The notes: generated from the sequence alone by a model not told the origin. Positions 45,086 through 57,230 are shown, numbered from the stretch's first letter. The stretch: 64,000 nucleotides of DNA from Crambe crambe (GCA_963924555.1 OZ004582.1:434001-498000), one strand, 5' to 3'. Numbers and translations are program-made.

Positions 45086-45703
45086 GTATGCAAATGGATA
45101 TTGCTCCAAGTCTGCACCATTCAATTTTCGATACTTTTCTTTAAGTGCATAGAAGAGTTTAAGACGATTATCAACAAGAATTGTGTAGAGATATACTCTA
45201 TTAGTGGATGATTGTCACAACAATACACAATGAAGTAGTCGTGGTTGGCTTTCCATCTGTCCACCCATAAGGAATAAGCTTTGATTTATTAATTTCACAC
45301 TTAGGGCACTCATTCTTTATGCAGCTGGAATACTGCTCTAATGGCGACCAGATGATCACTGGCAGCATTAAAAAAGTCATGATCTATATTATGTTAAAAT
45401 TATACATACCAATAGGGATAGTTAAATTGAAGAGTAGAAGTTGTGAAGCCCCCATGCGATATTTGAGCAAGCGGTGAAGGATGTGAGAAAATACCCATTT
45501 CTGCTTGTATACATAGGGCATCAATGGTTGCCTGCCATTCTTTTGGGGATGGTTATGCTTGAAGCAAGACCTACCCCTAGAGCAAGAAGTGCTACTAATC
45601 TGTAGTTAAAGCAGCTGCTCGACATCCTCATCTTCAAGTTGTAAGCCTAGCCCCGCCCTTTCCCATAGTCTGCCGTTTACGGGTACAGCTAGCTCTGGCA
45701 GGG

Positions 45704-45866
45704 ATGGAAGTCGAAGAGTTCACAGATTACTGCGATGACGGTAGTGATATACCACTCACACAGGGTGCCTCTAGTACACCTAGTGAGTGCGGCTCTAACT
45801 CACTTTCTCTATCAAGCAGCAGCAGCAGCAGCACGAGAAAGTCGGTTGGCGGAGAGCTACTTGCAG
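45704..45866 (+). CDS. Possible first exon, acidic and serine-rich
   Basis: From the ATG the frame reads MEVEEFTDYCDDGSDIPL, then a polyserine stretch and RKSVGGELLAG, ending at a donor (GCAG|GTACGT). Composition fits an N-terminal exon of a transposon protein, and it lies upstream of and opposite to the DDE transposase. No partner exon is recognised. Confidence 0.3.
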
Positions 45867-46785
45867 GTACGTATCTAGCTACTAGTGAAGTGAATAAATA
45901 CCTAGTGGCCAAAGGCTTACTTGCAAGGTACGTTTGCAGTTATCAGTTAGCAGGGATCAGAACGGCTAATTAATTTTATTTTCGCGGGACTAACGGCTAG
46001 CAACTACTACTGTCTGCTCCCTGATCTCATGGGCCAGTGTAGATGCAAGTGACCTTTGCTGCAAGTTGGTTAAGTGTCCAATAAATCTTGTAAATTTAGG
46101 CTGTTCCTGAATAGATGTGTGGCTTTTCCTCAATAGATGCAAATTTTTTTGCATTTTACATTTGGAGTCTTGGACAACCAACTTCTAGCACCAATAGTGC
46201 TGCTGTGGCTAACCTCAGACTGCCTACATGAATAGCTTTGATCTGCAACTTGTGGGTGTTGCTATTGATGCCATTCCAAACCCAATTCTAACAGGTGCTT
46301 ATAAATGCAGGGGTGTATCCACCACTCCGGTTGGTCCAGTTTTCACCGGACCACTTTTATTAATAATTATAATTTCATTCCATGCCTGCAGAGTTAGCTA
46401 AGTGATTATATGAACCTTCAAGAATCATGATCACATTAGCATCCTTCTGATAATTGGGTAACTATCTCTTAAAGCTAACACCTTCTGGAAATGACACAAT
46501 TCTATAGTCATCATCCATGCAACTTTTAGGAAGCCTTCCTATACTATTTTTGCTAAGTGAGTGAAGTGCAGTCTTTGAACTGTTTTCATTGTGTTCAACA
46601 GCTAAGTAAACTTGTTCTTTCTTGCACCAAATTGCTGTTATCTCACTTATAGGTTGTGCTATTTCACTGCAAGCAGCACAAATCGCAAGTCTGACTTTAT
46701 GAGGTGTCTTAATGCCTAGGTTGTTAACTTGTAGCTTAACAGACACACAACTAGCTGAATTTATTCAGTATAAGAAGAGGAACAC

Positions 46786-47310
46786 TCACCTCCGCAAGCT
46801 TAATGCAGTGTCCTATGTTGGCTTACAAGATGATGAGTCATGGGTACTCTCATATGATATACATATATCGTCGTCAGGCCAGTTGTTAGAGGTACATTAT
46901 ATAAAGAGTTGCTGTATGATGCTGTATATTGCAGTTGAAACGTGTGTGCTTTATAAATCTACTGTGGTATTGCATCAATGTTGCAAGACAGAGGAGGTTG
47001 GTCATGTCATAATTTGTCATTATGCCCTCCATAAATTAGGTGCAGTGGATTGCAGTAATCAAATTCAGAACACCAAACCAAAATTTTATATAGCCTCCTT
47101 TCAAAGGACTTAATTGTGGCTTTAGAGTTGCTACATATATAAATTTTTTGGTTATGTGATCTCTACAAAGGACCTGGTGTTGCGAATTCTAAAGACCAGT
47201 GTGTGATTGAACTACCTCTATCAACAAATCCTCTTTGTGAATTAGTAGAGCACTTACATGCTGTAATGGAACACAATTTCTTTCCCTGCATACTGACAAT
47301 GGCATCCGGT
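46786..47310 (+). pseudogene. Two exon-like pieces of an unrecognised protein
   Basis: The first piece reads RKLNAVSYVGLQDDESWVLS and YDIHISSSGQLLE before a GTACAT donor. The second reads YKGPGVANSKDQCVIELPL, then LVEHLHAVMEHNFFPCILTM, before a GTTAGT-type donor. The spacing suggests consecutive exons of one multicopy gene. I know no function. Confidence 0.3.
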
Positions 47311-47321
47311 TAGTACACTGC

Positions 47322-47349
47322 ATGTGTGTGTGTGTGTGTGTGTGTGTGT
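47322..47349. repeat. GT microsatellite
   Basis: About 14 uninterrupted TG units. Confidence 0.95.
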
Positions 47350-47866
47350 GGGAGGGTTACTTTCCAAGCATGGGGAGTCGAAATTGTTATGCTATCTACA
47401 GGTATTATGATCCTTCATTATCGCTTAATGCAAAGAAAATTTTCATTTTGCCCAATCCCACTGGCATTTGGGTCATTAGTCTGGTAGTTGAAGGGTTGAA
47501 CACGGAAAAAATTTGAAGAAAAATAATTTTGGTACCATTAGAAAGCAAATTATTTGTAGAATAACATATCCAAAATCCTCTCAAATCCTCCTTGGGGAAA
47601 CTTTTTTATGTGCAATAATATTCTTATGCATCAAAATGCGATGTCCGCGAAAATTAAAATTTTTGCTCCTTATAAGAAATGTATTGCGTAAATATTCACC
47701 GCGAAATTAAATAGTAAGATTTTGGAAAATGCTTGTGTTAATCTATAATATGACTCTGCAATTTTTTCGGCCATGTGGCCATGTGTAGAGCAGCTGGAAA
47801 TTTCAAGACCATGTGCCTAGCTTTGTAAGCTTCAAGATTTATTGTTCTGCAACCAATTTGTATACT

Positions 47867-48900
47867 ATGGCTGAAGGGCACCTTGCTAGTAGTGCCTTCA
47901 AGAAGGATTACTGTGTAATATGTAAGCTAGGTTTTGAAAATGCAAAGCCAGTCTATGTGACTAAGAAGGGAATATCGACACTTATCGATTATAGTGAAAA
48001 ACGTGGGAGAGATGATCTTCATACCTACCTGAATCAATGTATAAGTGCTGATCCTATTGAATCTGTACTAGTACATCCTAACTGCCGTAGAGATTTTACT
48101 GACGAAAAAAGGCTAGGGCTTCATGGTCATATTTTAGACGGTGAAGTACCCTGTGCAAAGAGATTGCGGTCCAGTTTTTTATCCTTTAACTGGAAGGAAG
48201 ACTGTATGCTCTGCATTAAATCTGCCATATTTCAATGGGCGTCTGAGGTTGAAAATCGCCTCAAGGGATGTATTGATTTAGTTGCAGCAGAGGCAGTGTA
48301 TCATGATAGCTGTTTAATGAAATTTATGCTGAAGAGAGATCACAAGAAGAAGAAAACTGCAGGTCAGTGAATGTAATCATTATATACAGGTAGACATCAA
48401 GATGAAGGAATGCTGCAATGGTTCAAACTTCTTATTCAATGGTTAGAATCAGAATCTGGTGCAGAATTGTACACTCTTACGGAGCTGCATTCTAAAATGA
48501 CTGAATTATCTGATGGATCTGGTGTTTACACGATCAAGAGGATGAAGCAAAAGCTACAAGAACACTACAAAGAGTACATATTCTTTGCAAATGTTGAGGG
48601 TCGTGAGAATGTTGTCTGCTTTAGAAACATGGCAAAATTAATGAAAAGTGGCATTCATCAAGGAACAGTATGGAGGATGAAGCTGAGTGGATAGTAACTA
48701 CTTTATAAGAGATGAAATCCGAGATAAAAAATATGACTGCAGAACAGCATTATCTCGGCCAAGATCGGTGATAGCACCAACAATGTTCGGTGTGGGCATT
48801 GAAATGGACCATGTTTTTGGCCTTAATCCAACACTGTGGGGGTGGAAGCTAGAAGGCTCAATGCTACATCCAGTCATCTTGCTGAAATTTGTTTGTTGAA
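47867..48900 (+). pseudogene. Cysteine-rich transposon-associated protein, decayed
   Basis: The ATG begins MAEGHLASSAFKKDYCVICK, followed by YLNQCISADPIESVLVHPNC, NWKEDCMLCIKSAIFQWASE and CIDLVAAEAVYHDSCLMKF, a set of C-x2-C/H-x-C pairs. After a break at about 48,363 come WFKLLIQWLESESGAELYTL and EHYKEYIFFANVEGRENVVC, and then YFIRDEIRDKKYDCRTAL with RPRSVIAPTMFGVGIEMDH. The KEDCxxCxxxA...DLVAAEAxYHxxC domain heads multicopy invertebrate proteins, and the PRSxIAPxxxGxGxxMxHxFG piece occurs later in the same proteins. It is probably a non-transposase gene of a mobile element. The gaps between pieces are too short to be normal introns, so deletions and frame changes are likely. Confidence 0.5.
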
Positions 48901-49190
48901 AGTGTAAGCGTACCCAAATTTTGATTATTTCTTAATTAAATTTTGTAGGTGAGCTGTTATGTTAGCAGCTGGCCATATGACTGTTGTTCTGACTAATCAC
49001 ACAACTTTTATGCAGCCCAAACACCAGGCCATGCACTTTATTGAGCTAATAATTAAGTCAATTTGCCCGATCGTTGATATGGAGAGGTCACCTTTTATAT
49101 GATCACTTCCAATAATGCTCGCACAATACTGATTTTACAGAGGCTAACAAATGGCCCTTGTGTGATTTAACAATAATTATTTCATTTCAG

Positions 49191-49380
49191 GTATGCTTCT
49201 AGATGCCTACTAATCGAGTTTGCTGAACCTGCTCTTCCTTCCAATGTTGGCTTATTTACAGACCTTCCAGATCTGTACAAGTCTTCAAGCTCTTGCATAG
49301 GATTTTGTATTTCACTCGGAGAAGAATTCTTTCAAAACGGTATTAGTGAGCTTGATGAGCAGTTGGGTACTGTGATACTG
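49191..49380 (+). CDS. Unrecognised exon, family X copy 2
   Basis: Between a good acceptor (ATTTCATTTCAG) and a donor (ACTG|GTATGA) the frame is open: YASRCLLIEFAEPALPSNVG, LFTDLPDLYKSSSSCIGFCI, SLGEEFFQNGISELDEQLG. It matches 18,511-18,767 in order. Because it has intact splice sites and no internal stop, it is the better-preserved copy. Function unknown. Confidence 0.45.
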
Positions 49381-49559
49381 GTATGACCTACCTGCTCCAG
49401 TTAATGCCCGTATTTTCTCATTATTTTTTTTCTATAATGGACACGCCCATGCAGGCCCACCCCATAATGCCTTGCATTCTAGTATATTGTTTATTGTCAC
49501 TATAGTTGTTAACTGAGGTTCACATGGAAGACCTCCTAGAAAAACTCCAACTACACTTC

Positions 49560-50130
49560 TCTTCTAATGTATTCGGCACTGTGACTTGTGTCTCCCGTCA
49601 AGATTTTGACGCCACCAATCAGATCGCTTGATGGATAATTATCGCATTTTTTGTGATGTACACGTGATGTATAATAATGAACGCACAGCCTTTAAACTTT
49701 TCAATGCTCAAGATCATGGAAGATAAGTATTGTATCGGCTGCAGTGAGCTCACGCAGAAGGGATCTAGAAGAATCATATCTGACTCCACAGACATTCTTT
49801 CTTTGTGGGAGGAAGCATTGAAGAAAATTTGGAAGAGACAAGGGCCAAGGAGATGATAGATTTATGTAGAAAATGCTATGTCAACGTTAAGAAAAAACTA
49901 GAGGTATCTAGTCAAAATTTTAGCTAGCAACTTCACTACAGGTCATCCACCAGAATTTGAGCAAGGCTCTTGATGTGCGTAAAATTATGATTATACCGCG
50001 CACGTGATAATCTTGTTGTAAATTAACGTTCTTGGAATTCCAACAAGTCGTTGATGCTAATGTCCCCAGACTCTTTTCTTTCCCTTGGGTTGGTAAGGGT
50101 CGCTGCTACGCCAGATCACCTCATGGCAGG
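49560..50130 (+). mobile_element. Family Y zinc-motif element, copy 2
   Basis: From the ATG at 49,716: MEDKYCIGCSELTQKGSRRI, ILSLWEEALKKIWKRQGPRR. One frame over, AKEMIDLCRKCYVNVKKKLE gives the second C-x2-C pair, so a one-base change separates the halves in both copies. The upstream 150 bases (CAAGATTTTGACG...CAATCAGATCGCTTGATGG) match 24,733-24,850 closely. At the right end, 50,040-50,110 is the reverse complement of the left end of copy 1, so the parts have been shuffled. Confidence 0.5.
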
Positions 50131-51687
50131 CGCTAGGCCATTATAGGCTAGCGGTGTATGTCATTTATCACCTGAGCCAGAGGGCAAAGGTGATAAATTA
50201 CATACTGCCTAGGTACTATAACAATAAGTCTGGCAATGTTTACATAGCTACATCATCTGCTAGAAGGTAGCTATGCAACTAGCTGTATCTAGGCAACTCA
50301 ATGACATCATAGTAAGGTAACTATGCAGGTAAGTAGCTGCACTAGTTTAATAGCTAGCTAGGTGGTATATCACTACCGACATCTTTATCGAATATAGAAG
50401 AAGAAGAAGCTGAATGAGAACCAAAGAGTTTTAATCTTGCTTTTCTGGCTGCATGAGCCTGCAAAAAAAATGAATAAAAAAATGGAACTTTCCCTGAGCA
50501 ATAGTCACTTCAGCAAACCACTTAAGACCATGGATAAATTTCCAGAGCTGGCCTAATACATTCCAATTGGACATGACTTTAGGCACTTCATATTAACTTG
50601 TCTGGCTGTTTTCAGGTTGGTTAACCAGTACATGTGAAAACATTCTTAAAAAATGAAAGGTGATGTAGGGATGACAAAAAACAGTGTACAAAAAAATAAA
50701 GAAACAAGGGAAGAATAATTGACATCTACCATAATACTGGCATCTGACTATAATATTGAAACCTCCCTAATAGTAGAATATTAGAGGCCAGAGGTGAAAA
50801 TCTATTAGCAGTTTAGGTTGTTGAGACTGTCCTTTCAGTACCCTTTATCAGAGGTTGAATTGTGAGCACCAAGTACATGCAGTGAAATTAGTAGCTACAT
50901 TCAATTGTACCAGTGAATTAAATGAATCATGAATTATGCAATTGTCCATAGTTATGCAGCCTTTTTGGTAATGAAAAAAATTTAGTGTGAAAATTGAATG
51001 AATCAATGGGAAGGTGGGATGACTGTACGTATACACTCCATGTAATCAGAGCATAGATAAGACATTATTGTACAGGAAGAGAAGGTGGAGGAAGAGTAGA
51101 AGGTAGGGGAAGAGTATAATAGTCTAAGTAACTACCATTCATAGGCTTGATGTAGGGATGATAATAAGTCAAACCTTTTTCTTTCCAAACTTATTTCTTT
51201 ATATGTTTTTTCCCTTACTTTTTTTCTCTCTTTTACTAGCTCCCCTGCTTAAGTCCTTGGTAGCTACATGTCAAAGGGTGGACTAGCTACATATATAAGA
51301 TCATGAAACTTTGAGGAGACATAGCTATTATTATGACAAATTGCTCCCATGTGGGGTATGAAATATAAATTTTGTACTTGGTAACCATGGACAATCGACC
51401 ACACAGCATGCATTATAAGCGTTAAAGAGGAAAGTGGCAATTCGACTGTTTCGCTCTATTTGGAGCTCTTCAGCATGGTGCACCAAGTAGAACACATTCA
51501 GGTTTATAAAATTGTCTCAGTACTCTTCTAATCACTGTCAGAGCAGTCAAGTTCTCTGCCCTCCGCTTTAATTCATATGTACAAGTTAAATTCAAAATGT
51601 TCGCACAATTAAATTTCATTTTTGATAGAATAACTGAATCTGACATAATAATGCCTTGCATTTTTGCATGAATAGCCAGCTGCAAAC
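50131..51687. other. No gene recognised
   Basis: A+T-rich, with GTAGGGATGA strings at 50,666 and 51,153. The minus-strand frame 51,470-51,685 (MKFNCANILNLTCTYELKRR) follows directly from the inverted repeat and could be the end of an exon, but no family is recognised. Confidence 0.35.
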
Positions 51688-51806
51688 CTTGAAGTTGGAT
51701 TTTCTCAGGAAACAGTAAGATGTAGCTGCTATGACTGCTTACCCCGTATTCTTATAGAATATAATTTTGGAACCTGAAAGATTAAACACTGAAGAACAGT
51801 AAAAAT
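51688..51806 (-). repeat. Inverted repeat, left copy, flanking the Helitron
   Basis: TGAAGTTGGATTTTCTCAGG through TAGCTGCTATGACTGCTTAC to CAGTAAAAATGCAT is the reverse complement, with about 15-20 percent difference and a 15-base gap, of 56,203-56,336. The Helitron gene lies between them. Confidence 0.85.
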
Positions 51807-52199
51807 GCATTAGCTATAGCTGTAAACCCGAGTTACTTGATGTGCATGAGCACAAACGTTAAATGCGAAATAAATTTTGCACCAATGGTTCAGTGGCACC
51901 AAGTTTTTTAGCCTGTGTTAAGTACTGTTGCCTATAGAGAGAAAGGATCAGTGCTCGTTGGGACTTTTACATATATCCATATCCATACATATACAGTTAA
52001 ACTGGAAGTGAATGACATCTGGCCTATGTGTTAATGTGCACCAGTACACTTAATGATGCCATTCTTTATGCAACACCACCTTTTTACTTCCAGCTGTGTC
52101 CCGCACCCCCATATAAATAAGCTGGGAAGTGTCATTGTGGTGTTGTCCTGGTGCTTATACACAGCAGGCTATACATGATATACTTTGTGATGTGCAATA

Positions 52200-55100
52200 A
52201 TCTTATCGCCATTACGATCCTATCATAATTGGCTACAAAGTCATGCAGGCAGACGTCCTCCAGATCAGCTGGTCTTTTGGGATAGTGAAGAGGTCATCCT
52301 CAAAGATGTCCTCACTCTCTGCAATTTCCTGCAACACATTATGGTTTTTCAACCTGCGACTTCTCTTGTGAGGCATCTTGACACAGATCCACTTCACAGT
52401 GGTCGATTTTTCACATAGGTGATCACCTATTAATAAATCGCTGGCTTCATATAAGCCACATTCTCGAGAGCGGAGGGCTCTCACACCAAAGCTCCACAAA
52501 CGACTGTAGACACTCGTGTTATCACTTACCTCATTCCATACTTCCTGCAAGGTGCTTCTTTCAGCTTTGGTAACATGACATAATAGCTGAGAGCCAAGGA
52601 GGACTCGGCCACAAACTGTATGTCAATGTTAGCCTTCCACAGCAACAAAAGAAGGGGATTATAATCATTCACCCTTGTCTCGGACTCTGTCCGTGGGAGC
52701 TGATAAATTTTTTGGCGCTTTTTGAGCTTTTCTTCCACACAATGTAGCACTGCATTTTCACAGGGCTCACGAGGAAAATTGAATTTGCAAGTGGTTGTAT
52801 AGATAGAACCACGCTTGACTCGTCGTCTGCAATAAGCACTGCACTTGTGCATTTGGTATCTCGTGACCAGTGAATTCAGTTCAGGATTACTTTCCTTTTC
52901 TGGGATGTGGCAAGTAATTCTTTCCTGAATCCAGGCCAGGATTTTGTCTGGATCATCCTTACCAATCACAGGTGCATCATGTATCCACAAAAGTACGTGG
53001 AAATGGGGAGCACCACGTGCTTGGTACTCTTTTTTCCAAAAGTAATGGTCTACACAGCCCAAAACCTCACCTTTGATCAACACTTTTTGGAAGAAAGCAT
53101 GAAATTTGTGCGAAAACTGCCTAGAGACAGAAACAGGGTCCTCTGTGCATAGCTTTCCTATATTGTAACTATCAGACACATCATTCAAAGACCTGAGATA
53201 GCTTACAATGTCTACTCGGCACAGCTGAGATCACTCTGCCGCACATACCAATACTGCTTTGTGCCACAGACTGACTGAAGCATAGTGGATAAATTGGATT
53301 CCAGGTGTTTGTCATTTGCTCCCACCTTGTCCAATAAGTTGCCAATGGTCATTGAGTGTGATTTTGAAGATTTCAGTAGGTTGTAAACACCCGCTGAAAT
53401 TTCCCTCATTTCTTTCTGCCAAAGCAAGTAAAATATGTAGCGAGGCTCCTTTCTGAATCGAGGGTCTTTATTAAAGAGGCGGGACTTTATATATTCGCTG
53501 TGGGAAATTTTCACACTGCGAGGGTGATTGTCTAAAGGTTCCTCCTCAACGTGCAAAAGCTTATACTGTTCTTATCTGAAGCTTTCTCAAGCATAGTGCT
53601 AGAAGCGTTACTTACTACTTCTACGACTTCCTTGAGTGTTGTGTCTAGAGAACTGTCATCTACGTCTTTATAAAGCCAGTTGATTTGTCTGAGCTTCCTA
53701 CAGCTCTCTTGATATCTTTGACATTCACAAAGCTGCGCCACACCATTTTGTTAGTGGTAGGCTTACCATTGACTATGATATAGAGATGTAACTGGATGGT
53801 TAACCTGATCTAAAGTCTCTAGGGTCTTTCCCAGAGGCAAAGGAAGGAAGAACATTGTACCCTTGCATGCCTGTAATGAGTTGTATGTGGGTACTTTATT
53901 TGTGTAAGTGCCTAACCTAACAACAGTTTGATAACTTTTGGCACGTTGAATGAACTGCTTACTCAAGCAATCCAAATTTTTCAGCTCTTCTGGAATGGGA
54001 ATCACCTCTAAACCATTCAGCGTGGTGGCATTTTATCATGTTTCATACTAGATTTACAGTAGTTGCACATGATCTGCAGCTTGTTTGTTGTCTCTTAGCA
54101 TGAACTGTTTCAGCGCAGGCCACACAGTGTTTCCCAATTTATTTGAGAAATTAACTTTGGTTACGTTTCTACGTTGATGTAACTGCTGACAGCTACAGCA
54201 TGGATTCTGAGGATAGTCCTCAACTGCCTTTTGATACTCAGCTATTAGCCCAGCATGAGTGACCTGAAGATGCAATTCTAGATCTCTCCTTCTCAGGACT
54301 GAGTGTGCTATTTCAGTAAGCTCATGAGTTTTTTCCACATCATTACTCAAAAAAGATTCAGAATCACCATCTAAATTGTTCATTAGAAAGGCAAAGTCAC
54401 CAGACTTGAGTGCTTCATCAAGCTTAGATACGCTGTGCAGGCTATTAATAGTAACATACACAGCACGTAATAAAGAACGCAAAATAGGATAATGAGTGGC
54501 AGCTGATCTCAGAATCCTAAGTCTGCTTTTGCATTCTGTACTCATGTAACAGAGCAAGCTGTGCCCTTTGAGTTCTCTAGATTGACTACTTAAATCCTTA
54601 CTGTAATGGTAGTTTGGACAACCACCATCAAAACCTGTGACAGTTCATGAATCCAGTTCTCGAACTGTGACTTAAAATCAAGTATACTACTCACTTCTGA
54701 CTCGGTGAGAGGTTTGCACTTTGTATTCCATGTATGTGGGATATTACTAACAGTACTCTCAGAAACATTCTCTTCTTGCCTACATATCCCACTTTGGTCT
54801 ATAGTCAAAATATCAGGCCTTTTTACAAAGAGGTATGCAGAATCATAGAAGTATGGCTCACTATGAGCCGAGTGCAAACCCTCACCAAAGTCTGCCATTT
54901 CTTTGATTTTAAGTGCATTTATATATCTGACAGCTTTGAGCAAGGCACTGACATATTTTGCATACGACTCTCTGTGCTGCCAGATTAGAAATTGCAGTCT
55001 TGCGATTGCCTTTTGGTATCTTATTGGATTCACTGGTATGCTCGTTTTCAAAAGTGTCTATTAGTTTAGACAACAATCTAGTATTGCACATCAGATTTTT

Positions 55101-55699
55101 CTTTATTTTGTGTACATAAAACATTTTAGCCAGTGGCTTTGGTTCTGCTAATTCATACTTTCGCCTTTGATTAGCACAAATGTAGGCTCTGTTCTTGGCA
55201 TAGTACTGTCTAGCTCTTTTTATAACAGCTTTTGCCTTCCTTGAATAAGCAGCTTGCTTCAGTGTTAGATCTATAGTAGGCACAACTAGCTGCTTTCATT
55301 TTGTCACAGTTTTTTCGGTAATTTTTTCTCCTGAGAGAGCAGAAACGTTCTTTATAATATGCATTCATTTTGGATTTAATAGAAAATTTGTGCTTTTTAT
55401 TATACTCTTTCATTTTTTGGGTGAGGGCATCTATGTATTTTGCAGCATCTTTTCTCTCTTCGTAATTTTGTTTAAATTTTGATTTCATGGCATCTTTACT
55501 CTTTTCATAATTTTGTTTGAACTTTGATCTCATATCTTCTTTGTTCTTTCATAATATTGTTTTCATAATATTGTTTAAATTTGGTTTTCATATCATTTTT
55601 GTGCTTATCATGGTACTGTTTCATTGTAGACCTTTCTGCATCTTTATTCATCTCATACCTCTTTTTTCGCTGTGCCCTCTTTTTCTTTGCCGAAGCCAT
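52200..55699 (-). pseudogene. Helitron Rep protein, helicase half missing
   Basis: The gene starts MASAKKKRAQRKKRYEMNK and runs through lysine-rich repeats (KFKQNYE units). It continues through CSCQQLHQRRNVTKVNFSNK, FIQRAKSYQTVVRLGTYTNK and ACKGTMFFLPLPLGKTLETL, the Helitron-like N-terminal domain (DPRFRKEPRYIFYLLW, GTKQYWYVRQSDL) and the Rep HUH motif in ARGAPHFHVLLWIHD. After HKCSAYCRRR it ends with RECGLYEASDLLIGDHLCEK and RPADLEDVCLHDF near 52,240. Rep nicks and joins single-stranded DNA during rolling-circle transposition. The PIF1-like helicase that should follow is absent, and the catalytic tyrosine region (YYVMLPK) is altered. About nine open pieces indicate many frame changes over roughly 1,150 codons. 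Confidence 0.9.
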
Positions 55700-56202
55700 A
55701 ATTATCGTAATAGATAGGTAATATAGCTATGAATTGTTGTTTTATAGTGTCTAGCTATACAGGCTGTATAGGCCTCGCTAAGTAAAATATGATATATTAA
55801 GTATAATGCAATTAGAGCTAGCAACTAGCCAGCTAGAAATGTAACTTCCTGTGTATTTCACAGGTAGCTACCTAGCTAGTTAGCTGGCTTGGGAGTTTTT
55901 TTAATATAGCTAGCTAGATAGCTAACTAACTTATCTCAAAGGTTAGCTATAGATAGCTAGTAACTTATCTCAAAAATTGTCAAGTTACGCTTTGGAAGTC
56001 AAGAAATACACCACACTCGCTCGAAAGACAGCTGAGCTACGTTATGTCATGGCAACTATTATACGCACGCATGCGCGTTCGTGCTTAATGGCTGCTCGTT
56101 AGTTGGCAGGCTATTAAGAAAGCGGCTTTTTTCTGAGTGAACTAGAAGCTAAACCGATGGGACGTGGACCTGGTCCGAGTATAAGAAATCATGAAAAAGT
56201 GC

Positions 56203-56336
56203 ATTTTTACTGCTCTTCCGTGTTAAGTCTTTCAGCCTCCAAAATTCTCCTGCATGATAAGAATGTGCATGAAATACAGGGTAAGCAGTCATAGCAGCTA
56301 CAACTTACTGTTTTCTGAGAAAATCCAACTTCATTT
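56203..56336 (+). repeat. Inverted repeat, right copy, flanking the Helitron
   Basis: The partner of 51,688-51,806. Its outer end runs on for 40 bases into the hairpin terminus at 56,376, which the left copy lacks. Confidence 0.85.
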
Positions 56337-56375
56337 TGTATTAGTCCTATGGAGGGTCATAGGTCATCCCTACAT

Positions 56376-56400
56376 AGAGAGCGCTACCGCGCTCTCTGAT
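56376..56400 (+). repeat. Hairpin terminus of a Helitron-like element
   Basis: The stem AGAGAGCGC and its complement flank a TACC loop, followed by GA then T, and are preceded by CATCCCTACAT. The C/G change in the stem is compensated on both sides relative to the other three units, which suggests the hairpin structure itself was conserved. Confidence 0.6.
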
Positions 56401-56853
56401 TAACAGAGTTAATTACTGCTTGCAGATATCAACATTTCTGAGGACAAATTTGACTTATGATTATCGAGATGCATATGGTATAATCCTTAATAAAGTGCCA
56501 AATCTTGGTGGTGATACCGAAAAAAATTATCAGAGACTTTGTGAAAGTAAAAACTAATCAAAGCAGAGGACTTGTCAGCAATCCAAGGCCATTTCTTCCA
56601 GAAAATTTGGCCAACCAGCACGAGGTTTCAATTTGTGTATGTAAAGAAGGTCTTGTAACACATATTTTTCTGCTTTCTGTGACCTCTACAAGTTTACACC
56701 AGTGCGATGTACTATTGTAGTTGCTTCCTTTTTTTCTCTGAAGATAAAACATAAGCTTGAACAGGGTAAATCATCTCATATGCACTGAAGTTAATAGTGA
56801 TCTGATAATCTGCTACTTCATCTTTAGCTACAGGGTTTCCTTCATCAAGCAGG

Positions 56854-57230
56854 GTGGTAGCAATGACCTGTCCTGATAACCATCCTGACCCACCTGGTAA
56901 ATTGTCTGAAAAGTCACCCGATCTACCCAGCGAATTGCTTGAGAAATCTACCAAGTTATCTGGGAAATCTGCCATGCCACTTATCATCAAGCCACCCAAC
57001 CCATCCGTCAAGCCACCCAGTCAGTCTGTTGAGTCATCCAACTCACCACTACCTGGGAACAGTAACTCATCTGTCAAGCCACACCCATCCATCAAGCTGT
57101 CCAACCATTCTGTTCCATCAAGTCTGTCCAACTCATCCAGTCATAGCTACTGTATACTTATTATTGGTTACACGCATAGCTACTGTATATGACTGTATGT
57201 GGCGGCACTCATGGGGAGTGAAGTAGGGAT
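56854..57230. repeat. Proline/serine-rich degenerate repeat
   Basis: AAGCCACCCAACCCATC, AAGCCACCCAGTCAGTC and CATCCAACTCA-type units give PPNPSVKPPSQSVESS-like frames. Two plus-strand frames are open across it, as expected for a simple repeat. I do not call a gene. Confidence 0.6.

Noticed and set aside
56854-57230. Proline- and serine-rich secreted or structural protein
   Set aside because: Several frames are open at once across a simple repeat, with no start context, splice site or domain.
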